Both the position numbers and the translations under genes were made by a program. 64,000 bases of DNA from Pseudomonas sp. Bc-h (GTDB lineage Bacteria; Pseudomonadota; Gammaproteobacteria; Pseudomonadales; Pseudomonadaceae). Of this stretch, positions 57,655 through 64,000 are shown one piece after another; position 1 is the first letter of the stretch; each line of letters opens with the position of its first letter. The stretch covers positions 124,146 through 188,145 of the forward strand of contig NZ_MUIN01000004.1 of assembly GCF_002080045.1 (NCBI RefSeq). Direction: 5' to 3'. The notes beneath the pieces were generated by a model. The model was not told the origin of the DNA and did no database searches. It saw only the letters and a program-made list of their open reading frames with translations.

Positions 57655-58059
57655 ATGAAATTCCTGTCACCCCTGATCGGGTTCGCCGCGTGCGGATTGC
57701 TCGCAACACCACTTTTCGCTGCCGAGCCGTTGTGCGAGGCAAAGCGTCAGGACATCCAGACCCAGATTGAACAGGCCAGAACGGCGGGCAACAGCAATCA
57801 ACAGGCCGGGCTGGAAAAAGCTCTGAGTGAAAACAGCGAGCACTGCACCGACAAGGGCCTGGTCAAGGAACAGGAAGGCAAGGTGCTGGATGCCAAGAAA
57901 GAGGTCAGCAAACGCCAGTCCGACCTCGACAAAGCAATGAGCAAGGGCGATCCGGACAAGATCAACAAGCGTAAGGACAAACTGGCGGAGTCCCGCAAGG
58001 AGCTGCAGGACGAGCAGCAGAAGCTGGAACAGCTTCAGCCGGATGAGGATGACGAATAG
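57655..58059 (+). CDS. DUF1090 family exported protein
   Basis: A 134-aa periplasmic protein (YqjC-like): signal peptide MKFLSPLIGFAACGLLATPLFA, then LCEAKRQDIQTQIEQARTAGNSNQQAGLEKALSENSEHCTD with two Cys. A long charged coiled coil (VLDAKKEVSKRQSDLDKAMSKGDPDKINKRKDKLAESRKELQ) and an acidic end complete it. GGAG precedes the ATG. The family is common in gamma-proteobacterial envelopes; function unknown. Confidence 0.82.
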   Translation: MKFLSPLIGFAACGLLATPLFAAEPLCEAKRQDIQTQIEQARTAGNSNQQAGLEKALSENSEHCTDKGLVKEQEGKVLDAKKEVSKRQSDLDKAMSKGDPDKINKRKDKLAESRKELQDEQQKLEQLQPDEDDE

Positions 58060-58121
58060 CCAGCTCTAATGTAACTCGCCCAACTTGCAGCTTGAGACTT
58101 GGGGTTTGAAGCTGCTTTTGG

Positions 58122-58601
58122 TCAATGATCCCGAAATTCTTTATGACAGGCGTCGCAGGCATCTTCGACGTTGTTCATGGGCGGGATCATTTTCGCGGGC
58201 GTCAGCTGAAGCTGTTGAGTCGCGATCACCAGTTCACCGGTCCGGGCTTCCAGAGCATTGGCCAATTCCTGGAAACGCGCCTGCCGTTGCCAGACCGCAT
58301 CCCTGGCGCTGGTGTGCTCGGACTCTTTAACCGGCGGGAAGTGCTTCCAAGGCTCGTGAGACAAGGCTTCGAGCTTCACAGCACCTTCAGCGAACTTCGG
58401 CCCGTCGAAGGGCAGGCGGCCGCGCAGCATGCCGCCGATGTCTTCGCTGGTCTTGAGCATCTGCTTGAAGATAGCCTTGCGCTGGCCCAGTGGAGAGTCA
58501 GGGTCGACGCCCCCGCACGCACTCAACGCACATACCGCGACCAGAACCAGGCTCAGCTGTTTCAGCGGCAAATTCCTCAACGCAACGCTCTTCGACTTCA
58601 T
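58122..58601 (-). CDS. Lipoprotein cytochrome c (c'/c556-like)
   Basis: A 159-aa c-type cytochrome with a C-terminal CDACH haem site (Cys149, Cys152, His153), the layout of the cytochrome c'/c556 four-helix family. The N-terminus LVLVAVCALSACGG reads as a lipobox, so it is probably lipid-anchored to the membrane facing the periplasm. Helices rich in charged residues carry the haem pocket. Start ATG 58601 is chosen because the frame upstream is not family-like. Partner unknown. Confidence 0.82.
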   Translation of the reverse strand: MKSKSVALRNLPLKQLSLVLVAVCALSACGGVDPDSPLGQRKAIFKQMLKTSEDIGGMLRGRLPFDGPKFAEGAVKLEALSHEPWKHFPPVKESEHTSARDAVWQRQARFQELANALEARTGELVIATQQLQLTPAKMIPPMNNVEDACDACHKEFRDH

Positions 58602-58680
58602 GGCGACTACTGGCTGGAAAAAATGGCGGCCAGTATCTGCGCGCGCCATGGAAAACCCAAGTGAAGGATCGACATTGCGA

Positions 58681-59067
58681 TCAAACGGAAACGCCGAACA
58701 GAGCGACCACCAGCGCCAGGCCGATGAACCACGCCAGCGAGCGCAGTGCGGCGAGGTCAGCAAGGTAGAAGATGATGTACAGCAGGCGACTGGTGACAAA
58801 GAGCACCGCCAGCACATCGATGGTCACCAACTGAGCGACGCCGGCGACGTGAGCGATAATCACACCCGCGGCAAAACCCGGGATCGCTTCAAAGCTGTTT
58901 TGCTGCGCGGCATGAGCGCGACGCGGCAAGCCCTCGAGCTTGTCGAGAAAATCCCTTGGGTTGTGGTTTTGCCGGGCACTGAAACGGCCGCTGCCAAACT
59001 TGGCAATCGAGGTACAGACCAGCGGCAGCAGAATCACGATCAACACGCACCAGAAGGCAACGGTCAT
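58681..59067 (-). CDS. MAPEG family membrane protein
   Basis: Four-helix membrane protein of 128 aa. The MAPEG signature is seen in RQNHNPRDFLDKLEGLPRRAHAAQQNSFEAIPGFAAGVII, with the typical N-x-x-E-x-x-P-x-F pattern, and helices at about 3-22, 66-90 and 100-127. Eukaryotic members are glutathione-dependent; bacterial members are largely uncharacterised. It lies between a cytochrome and an EamA transporter on the same strand. Confidence 0.88.
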   Translation of the reverse strand: MTVAFWCVLIVILLPLVCTSIAKFGSGRFSARQNHNPRDFLDKLEGLPRRAHAAQQNSFEAIPGFAAGVIIAHVAGVAQLVTIDVLAVLFVTSRLLYIIFYLADLAALRSLAWFIGLALVVALFGVSV

Positions 59068-59089
59068 ATTTGCAGCATCCTTTTTGAAT

Positions 59090-59929
59090 TTAGAATTTCA
59101 GCTTCATCAACAGCATTCCCAACAGCACCAGCCCACAGGCTAAGAGCCGTGGCCGCCCGAAAGGTTCTTTCAGATAACGCATGCCGAACAGCACCACCAG
59201 CACCACACTGACTTCACGCAACGCGGCGGCCTCTGCCACTGAGCCTAGCTGCATCGCCCAAAGCACGAGGGCATAGCTTGCGAGCACGCAAAAACCGACG
59301 CTCAGCCCCAGTTTCCATTGCTCGCGCCAAAACAGAGCGAAGGCGGGTCGCTTATTGACCATCGCCAGCAAAGGAAACGGCCAAGCGCTGATAAACGTCA
59401 GCCAGACCAGATAATCCAGTGGTGCAATGCCGCGCTTGAGCGCCTGGCCGTCGATCCAGGTGTAGCAACCGATGCACAACCCGATCATCCCGACCACCGG
59501 CAGCATTGACCAGGGCAGACGGTCACCGCCTCCACCCTGCCAGAGCAGGCAGATCATGCCGCACGGGATCAGCAGGATGCCGAGAATTTGCTGCGTCGTC
59601 AGGTGCTCGCCCGCGAAAATCAGCGTCAGCGCCAGCACCACCAAAGGCGAAAGCCCGCGCATCAGGGGATAGACCAAACCCAGATCGCCGACCCGATACG
59701 CCTTGATCAGCAAGACCCGATAAAGCAACTCGAACAACGCCGACGCCACCAGCCACGGCCAGATGTGCAATGGTGGCGGCGTGACAAAGCCCAGAGCGAT
59801 CACTGCGAGCAAGAATGCGACCACGTCCATGCTGGCGATAACCAAAAGACGCTCGCCGCTGAATTTGATGAGGGTGTTCCAGGTGGCATGCAGCACAGCC
59901 GCGATCAGGACCAGGGTTGTCGCCAGCAC
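59090..59929 (-). CDS. EamA/DMT superfamily transporter
   Basis: A 279-aa protein of ten hydrophobic helices made of two EamA repeats. The first starts TTLVLIAAVLHATWNTLIKFSGERLL; the second is FGRPRLLACGLVLLGMLLMKLKF-ended, with VFAGEHLT-type loops (LIFAGEHLTTQQILGILLIPCGM). Metabolite or drug exporter; the substrate is unknown. Single gene, ending 22 bases upstream of the MAPEG gene. Confidence 0.87.
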   Translation of the reverse strand: MLATTLVLIAAVLHATWNTLIKFSGERLLVIASMDVVAFLLAVIALGFVTPPPLHIWPWLVASALFELLYRVLLIKAYRVGDLGLVYPLMRGLSPLVVLALTLIFAGEHLTTQQILGILLIPCGMICLLWQGGGGDRLPWSMLPVVGMIGLCIGCYTWIDGQALKRGIAPLDYLVWLTFISAWPFPLLAMVNKRPAFALFWREQWKLGLSVGFCVLASYALVLWAMQLGSVAEAAALREVSVVLVVLFGMRYLKEPFGRPRLLACGLVLLGMLLMKLKF

Positions 59930-60166
59930 TTCATCTCCTTAGCCGCCCAGGCACCCATGCCGGACGATTTTTTATTCTTGGCGGCGGGCCGGTTGCTCAG
60001 TGCTCAAGGCCGCGCGGATGCTGAGGATAAGGGATTCCCGATGACAGAGCACTCAGGCCAAACACCCTCCGGTCGATGTTTCTCGCTGCTGTCACAACTC
60101 CAGCGATTGGCTAAGATGCCAGCCATCACAGTCGATACCGGCTGCATACCGTGCTCAGGAGCCTGA

Positions 60167-60988
60167 ATGTCCAGCGAAGAAGACACCACAGTCAGTGGTG
60201 CAGCGCCCATGATTCCCGACCAGCGCCGGGAGCTGATGCTGCGCCAGCTACGCAAGCATCAAGTGTTGAGCGTGCATCAGCTGATGGAAATGTTCGACTG
60301 CTCGCACATGACCGTTCGCCGAGACATCGCCTTGTTGGAACAAAGCGGTCGCGCCTATTCGGTGACCGGTGGCGTACGTATTGCCAGCCAGGTCCACAGC
60401 GAACCCAGTCATCAATCCAAAGCCGTGATCGAACTTCCGCAGAAACAGGCGATGGCCCGACTCGCCGCCGGTCTGCTGCACGCGGAAATGACGGTGTATC
60501 TGGATGCCGGGACCAGCACGCTGGAAATCGTGCCGCACATCGCCGCGCTGTCTGGGATGACCGTAGTGACCAACGATTTCGGCGTGGTCAATGCCCTGGC
60601 CGATGCCACTCATGTGGACGTGATTCACACCGGCGGGCTGCTCGATCACCCGAACCGTTCCTGTGTCGGAGGCCTTGCTGCCGCGACCTTGCGCCAGTTG
60701 GCGACCGATGTAGCGTTCATGTCCACCAGCTCCTGGGATCTGCAACGCGGCACCACCACGCCTTCGGCGCTGAAGGTCGAGGTCAAGCAGGCCGCCATGC
60801 AAGCCGCCTCGCGCAGCGTGTTACTGACCACCAGTTCCAAGTACGGCACCTTCGGGATGTACAAGGTGGCGGGACTTGAGCAGTTCGACACCATCATCAG
60901 CGATGACGGATTGGCGCAAGCGGCGGCGGAAAGCATTCGTGCGCACGGCGTGGAGTTGTTGTTGGCGTCTGTGGAAAAAAACCGCTGA
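60167..60988 (+). CDS. DeoR family transcriptional regulator of tetronate genes
   Basis: A 273-aa repressor. The N-terminal winged helix is RRELMLRQLRKHQVLSVHQLMEMFDCSHMTVRRDIALLEQSGRAYSVTGGVR. The C-terminal sugar-phosphate-binding DeoR domain has YLDAGTSTLEIVPHIAAL, VVTNDFGVVNALAD and TTPSALKVEVKQAAM. AGGAG precedes the ATG. It lies 338 bases upstream of ltnD on the same strand and probably controls the ltnD-otnK-otnC operon in response to a tetronate-derived phosphate. Confidence 0.88.
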   Translation: MSSEEDTTVSGAAPMIPDQRRELMLRQLRKHQVLSVHQLMEMFDCSHMTVRRDIALLEQSGRAYSVTGGVRIASQVHSEPSHQSKAVIELPQKQAMARLAAGLLHAEMTVYLDAGTSTLEIVPHIAALSGMTVVTNDFGVVNALADATHVDVIHTGGLLDHPNRSCVGGLAAATLRQLATDVAFMSTSSWDLQRGTTTPSALKVEVKQAAMQAASRSVLLTTSSKYGTFGMYKVAGLEQFDTIISDDGLAQAAAESIRAHGVELLLASVEKNR

Positions 60989-61008
60989 CGTCCAGACACA
61001 CCAGAAAA

Positions 61009-61121
61009 CCTGTGGGAGACGTCGCAGGTTACGACGGCAGCGATAGCGGCAGGCCAGCCCATGCAGAAGAACCTTACTCACCGCTTTCGCGGCTGTCGCA
61101 CAGCTCCATCGCTCCCACAAC
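61009..61121. repeat. Long inverted repeat, CTGTGGGAG-GTTACGACGG family
   Basis: CCTGTGGGAGACGTCGCAGGTTACGA at the left and a GCTCCCACAA end at the right, with an internal GCGGCTGTCGC segment. It is a more degenerate copy of the 18.6- and 26.1-kb repeats and lies just after the DeoR gene. Confidence 0.75.
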
Positions 61122-61150
61122 ATTGTTTTCTCTACGCCGCTCTTCCCTCA

Positions 61151-61180
61151 GCCCCGGCCTTAACCCCGGGGCTTTTTATT
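61151..61180 (+). terminator. Rho-independent terminator
   Basis: GCCCCGG, loop, CCGGGGC followed by TTTTTATT. It separates the DeoR gene from the ltnD operon, which therefore needs its own promoter. Confidence 0.85.
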
Positions 61181-61198
61181 GCTCAAAAAATGATCGAT

Positions 61199-61326
61199 GT
61201 TAATTTTTGTTAACTTGAAAAATTACTTCACATTATTTGCTCACAGGTTCACTATCTTTAACAGATCAGAACAAACACCGTTCGAGTGCCTGACGCAACG
61301 ATGGCACTCAACCCGAGGAGAGACTC
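61199..61326 (+). promoter_or_regulatory. ltnD operon promoter region with an inverted repeat
   Basis: GTTAATTTTTGTTAAC (61200-61215) is an inverted repeat GTTAA/TTAAC in AT-rich sequence, followed by ATTACTTCACATTATTTGCTC and, after about 30 bases, CTTTAACAG. It is a candidate DeoR operator overlapping the promoter. GAGGAGAG precedes the ltnD start. Confidence 0.5.
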
Positions 61327-62232
61327 ATGAATAACAAGAATGTCGGCGTGATTGGACTGGGTGCCATGGGTTTGGGCATCGCACGCTCCCTGTTGCGCAG
61401 CGGTTTCAACGTTCATGCCTGTGACGTGCGCGCCGCAGTGACCGAGCAGTTCGCCAGCGAAGGCGGCGTTGCCTGTGATTCTCCGGCCAGCATGGCCGCT
61501 GCCTGCGACGTGATCATCACCGTCGTGGTCAATGCCGAGCAGACCGAAACTGTCTTGTTCGGTGAGAACGGCGCCGTTGCCGCGCTCAAGCCAGGCAGCC
61601 TGGTCATCGGTTGCGCCACCGTTGCCCCTACCTTTGCTATCGAGCTGGGCCAACGCCTGACCGAAAAAGGTCTGCTGTACCTCGATGCACCAATCTCTGG
61701 TGGTGCCGCCAAGGCCGCTGCCGGTGAAATGACTATGATGACTTCCGGCCCGGCTGACTCCTACGCCAAGGCCGACGCGATCCTCAACGGCATGGCGGGC
61801 AAGGTCTATCGTCTGGGCGACGTTCACGGCCTGGGCTCTAAAGTCAAAATCATCAACCAATTGCTGGCTGGCGTGCACATCGCCGCCAGCGCCGAAGCCA
61901 TGGCCCTGGGCCTGCGCGAAGGCGTCGACGCCGATGCGCTCTACGAAGTGATCACCAACAGCGCCGGTAACTCGTGGATGTTCGAGAACCGCGTGCCGCA
62001 CATCCTCAAGGCCGATTACACCCCGCTGTCGGCTGTGGATATCTTCGTCAAGGACCTGGGTCTGGTACTGGATACCGCACGCGCCAGCAAATTCCCGCTG
62101 CCACTGTCCTCCACGGCACACCAGATGTTCATGCAGGCTTCGACTGCAGGCTTCGGTCGTGAAGACGACTCCGCCGTAATCAAGATCTTCCCGGGCATCA
62201 CTTTGCCTGCCGCCAAAGCAGCCAACGACTGA
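61327..62232 (+). CDS. ltnD: L-threonate dehydrogenase
   Basis: Beta-hydroxyacid dehydrogenase of 301 aa oxidising L-threonate to 2-oxo-tetronate with NAD. Features are VGVIGLGAMGLGIARSLLRSG (Rossmann), the substrate-binding DAPISGGAAKAAAGEMTMM and the catalytic lysine in GLGSKVKIINQLLAG. It begins the ltnD-otnK-otnC operon; the next start follows 10 bases after its stop. Confidence 0.9.
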   Translation: MNNKNVGVIGLGAMGLGIARSLLRSGFNVHACDVRAAVTEQFASEGGVACDSPASMAAACDVIITVVVNAEQTETVLFGENGAVAALKPGSLVIGCATVAPTFAIELGQRLTEKGLLYLDAPISGGAAKAAAGEMTMMTSGPADSYAKADAILNGMAGKVYRLGDVHGLGSKVKIINQLLAGVHIAASAEAMALGLREGVDADALYEVITNSAGNSWMFENRVPHILKADYTPLSAVDIFVKDLGLVLDTARASKFPLPLSSTAHQMFMQASTAGFGREDDSAVIKIFPGITLPAAKAAND

Positions 62233-62242
62233 GGAACCGCAC

Positions 62243-63547
62243 ATGAGCACAACGACTCCGCGCCCTCTGCTGGGCTGCATCGCCGACGACTTCACCGGCG
62301 CCACCGACCTCGCCAATATGCTGGTGCGTGGCGGTATGCGTACCGTGCAAAGCATCGGCATCCCGAGTGCTGAAAGCCTGGCTGAACTGGATGCCGACGC
62401 TATCGTCATCGCGTTGAAATCCCGCACCACGCCAGTCGCCGAAGCGGTCGAAGAATCCTTGCAAGCCCTGCAATGGCTGCGTGATCGCGGCTGTGAGCAG
62501 ATCTTCTTCAAGTACTGCTCGACGTTCGATTCCACCGCCAAAGGCAACATCGGCCAGGTCAGCGAAGCATTGCTCAAGGCTCTAGACAGCGACTTCACTC
62601 TGGCCTGCCCGGCCTTCCCGGAAAACGGGCGCACGATTTTCCGTGGTCACCTGTTCGTGCAGGATCAGTTGCTGAACGAATGCGGCATGCAGAACCACCC
62701 GCTGACCCCGATGACCGACGCCAATCTGGTGCGCGTGCTGCAATCGCAAACCAGCAAAAAGGTTGGCCTGCTGCGTTATGACAGCATCGCCAAAGGTGTG
62801 GAAGGCGTGCGTGCGCGCATCGCTGAGCTGCGCGCCGATGGCGTAACCATGGCGATCGCCGATGCGCTGTCCGATGCCGACCTCTACACACTGGGCGAAG
62901 CCTGCGCCGACCTGCCGCTGCTGACAGGTGGTTCCGGTCTGGCGCTGGGTCTGCCGGGCAATTTCCGCAAGGCGGGCAAGTTGCGCGACATCGACGCTGC
63001 TCAACTCAAGCAAGTCGATGGCGGTGAAGTGGTGCTGGCGGGTAGTGCATCTGTCGCCACCAATGGCCAGGTTGCGGCCTGGCTTGAGGCCAAACGCCCT
63101 GCTCTGCGTATCGATCCGCTGGCACTGGCTGACGGTAAACCGGTTGTTGAAGACGCTCTGGCGTTCGCTCGCGATGCTGGCCAGACCGTGCTGATTTACG
63201 CCACCAGCAGTCCGGAAGAAGTCAAAGCCGTGCAGCAGAAACTCGGCGTAGAACGCGCCGGCGCCATGGTCGAAGACGCGCTGGGCAAGATCGCTCGCGG
63301 CCTGCTGGATTCGGGGGTGAAGCGTTTTGTCGTCGCTGGCGGTGAAACCTCGGGCGCCGTTGTTCAGGCGCTGGGCGTCAGCCTGCTGAAAATCGGCGCG
63401 CAGATCGATCCTGGCGTTCCGGCGACCATCAGCAGCGGAGATCAACCGCTGGCTCTGGCACTGAAATCCGGCAACTTCGGCGGTCGCGACTTCTTCGACA
63501 AAGCCCTCAAGCAACTGGCCGGGACCGAAAAAGGAGCCGCCAAATGA
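62243..63547 (+). CDS. otnK: 3-Oxo-tetronate kinase
   Basis: Four-carbon acid sugar kinase (DUF1537 family) of 434 aa, phosphorylating 3-oxo-tetronate. Features are LGCIADDFTGATDLANMLVRGGMRTVQ at the N-terminus, FKYCSTFDSTAKGNIGQV, FPENGRTIFRGHLFV, and the C-terminal nucleotide-binding VVAGGETSGAVVQAL. Its stop overlaps otnC by 4 bases (ATGA). Confidence 0.9.
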   Translation: MSTTTPRPLLGCIADDFTGATDLANMLVRGGMRTVQSIGIPSAESLAELDADAIVIALKSRTTPVAEAVEESLQALQWLRDRGCEQIFFKYCSTFDSTAKGNIGQVSEALLKALDSDFTLACPAFPENGRTIFRGHLFVQDQLLNECGMQNHPLTPMTDANLVRVLQSQTSKKVGLLRYDSIAKGVEGVRARIAELRADGVTMAIADALSDADLYTLGEACADLPLLTGGSGLALGLPGNFRKAGKLRDIDAAQLKQVDGGEVVLAGSASVATNGQVAAWLEAKRPALRIDPLALADGKPVVEDALAFARDAGQTVLIYATSSPEEVKAVQQKLGVERAGAMVEDALGKIARGLLDSGVKRFVVAGGETSGAVVQALGVSLLKIGAQIDPGVPATISSGDQPLALALKSGNFGGRDFFDKALKQLAGTEKGAAK

Positions 63548-64000
63548 GCGCCGAGAACAAACTGCGCGAAGAAATCTGTGACATCGGCCGCTTGCTGTTC
63601 GGTCGCGGTTATACCGTTGGCAGCGCGGGCAATATCAGCGCGCGCCTTGACGACGGCTGGCTGATCACGCCAACCGACGCCTGCCTGGGTCGCCTCGATC
63701 CAGCCGCCATCGCAAAGGTCAATCTGGCGGGTGAGTGGGTTTCAGGGGACAAGCCTTCGAAAACCCTGATGCTGCACCGCGAGGTTTACGACCGTAATCC
63801 GGGCGTTGGCGGCGTCGTGCACACACACTCCACGCATCTGGTGGCGCTGACGCTTGCTGGCGTCTGGCAACCCGACGATATCTTGCCGCCGATCACACCC
63901 TATCAAGTGATGAAGGTCGGTCACATTCCGCTGATTCCGTACGAGCGTCCGGGCTCCCCGAAAGTCGCAGAACAAGTCGCGCAACTGGCGAACAGCGTAC
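63544..64000 (+). CDS. otnC: 3-Oxo-tetronate 4-phosphate decarboxylase (3' end outside window)
   Basis: Class II aldolase/adducin family protein, here the first 152 codons. It overlaps otnK by ATGA. Features are LREEICDIGRLLFGRGYTVGSAGNISARLDDGWLITPTDACLG and the zinc ligands in VVHTHSTHLVALTLAG. Decarboxylation of the phosphorylated oxo-acid gives DHAP for central metabolism, completing the tetronate operon with LtnD and OtnK. The window ends within the gene. Confidence 0.88.
   Translation, partial: MSAENKLREEICDIGRLLFGRGYTVGSAGNISARLDDGWLITPTDACLGRLDPAAIAKVNLAGEWVSGDKPSKTLMLHREVYDRNPGVGGVVHTHSTHLVALTLAGVWQPDDILPPITPYQVMKVGHIPLIPYERPGSPKVAEQVAQLANSV

Overview
The window looks like a chromosomal segment of a fluorescent pseudomonad (Pseudomonas fluorescens group). 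Protein sequences, high GC, and dense families of intergenic palindromes of the kind common in that group all fit. The gene order fdhA-purU-soxGADB-glyA ... ltaE ... gbcB/gbcA ... etfBA-dgcBA-(DUF5943)-dipeptidase ... cdhR-cdhCAB matches, from memory, the choline/glycine betaine/carnitine catabolic region of P. aeruginosa (about PA5421 down to PA5386).

Layout. 1-6.6 kb: end of an MFS transporter, a GST, a retropepsin-like protein, an acyltransferase, a DUF2780 protein, an ECF sigma/anti-sigma pair and a DUF1190-like secreted protein. 6.7-15.8 kb: formaldehyde dehydrogenase, formyl-THF deformylase, heterotetrameric sarcosine oxidase and serine hydroxymethyltransferase. 16-17.2 kb: two unrecognised genes. 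17.2-23.3 kb: alaC, a TraX-like gene, threonine aldolase, a ZapA/coiled-coil pair and a chemoreceptor. 23.3-26.0 kb: divergent gbcB and gbcA. 26.0-29.45 kb: an accessory stretch with (i) four diverged repeat units, each carrying a perfect DnaA box, (ii) an unknown two-gene operon, and (iii) a 1.6-kb insert flanked by two copies of the etfB 3' end, holding decayed double-glycine-leader bacteriocin genes and two related immunity-like genes. 29.45-37.2 kb: dimethylglycine demethylation operon (etfB, etfA, dgcB, dgcA, DUF5943, dipeptidase). 37.4-39.9 kb: orphan type VI secretion island (hcp with an in-frame stop, a putative membrane-active effector, two paralogous immunity-like genes). 40.2-46.3 kb: small genes, an AAA ATPase with a palindromic operator, and the carnitine genes cdhR, cdhC, cdhA, cdhB. 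46.3-55.0 kb: fba, two lipoproteins, pgk-epd-tkt, then sahR-like regulator and metK around a perfect 30-bp palindrome. 55.1-64 kb: LysE, ligB, small envelope proteins, an EamA transporter, and a DeoR-ltnD-otnK-otnC tetronate operon running off the end.

How the genes work together. Carnitine is oxidised and cleaved by CdhA/CdhC/CdhB to glycine betaine. GbcAB demethylates betaine to dimethylglycine, DgcAB with its ETF takes this to sarcosine, and SoxBDAG takes sarcosine to glycine. The released one-carbon units are handled by FdhA, GlyA and PurU, and LtaE links glycine and threonine. The most unusual parts are the DnaA-box array, the bacteriocin insert at the etfB end, and the orphan Hcp island. 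All calls come from reading the sequence; no database search was run.
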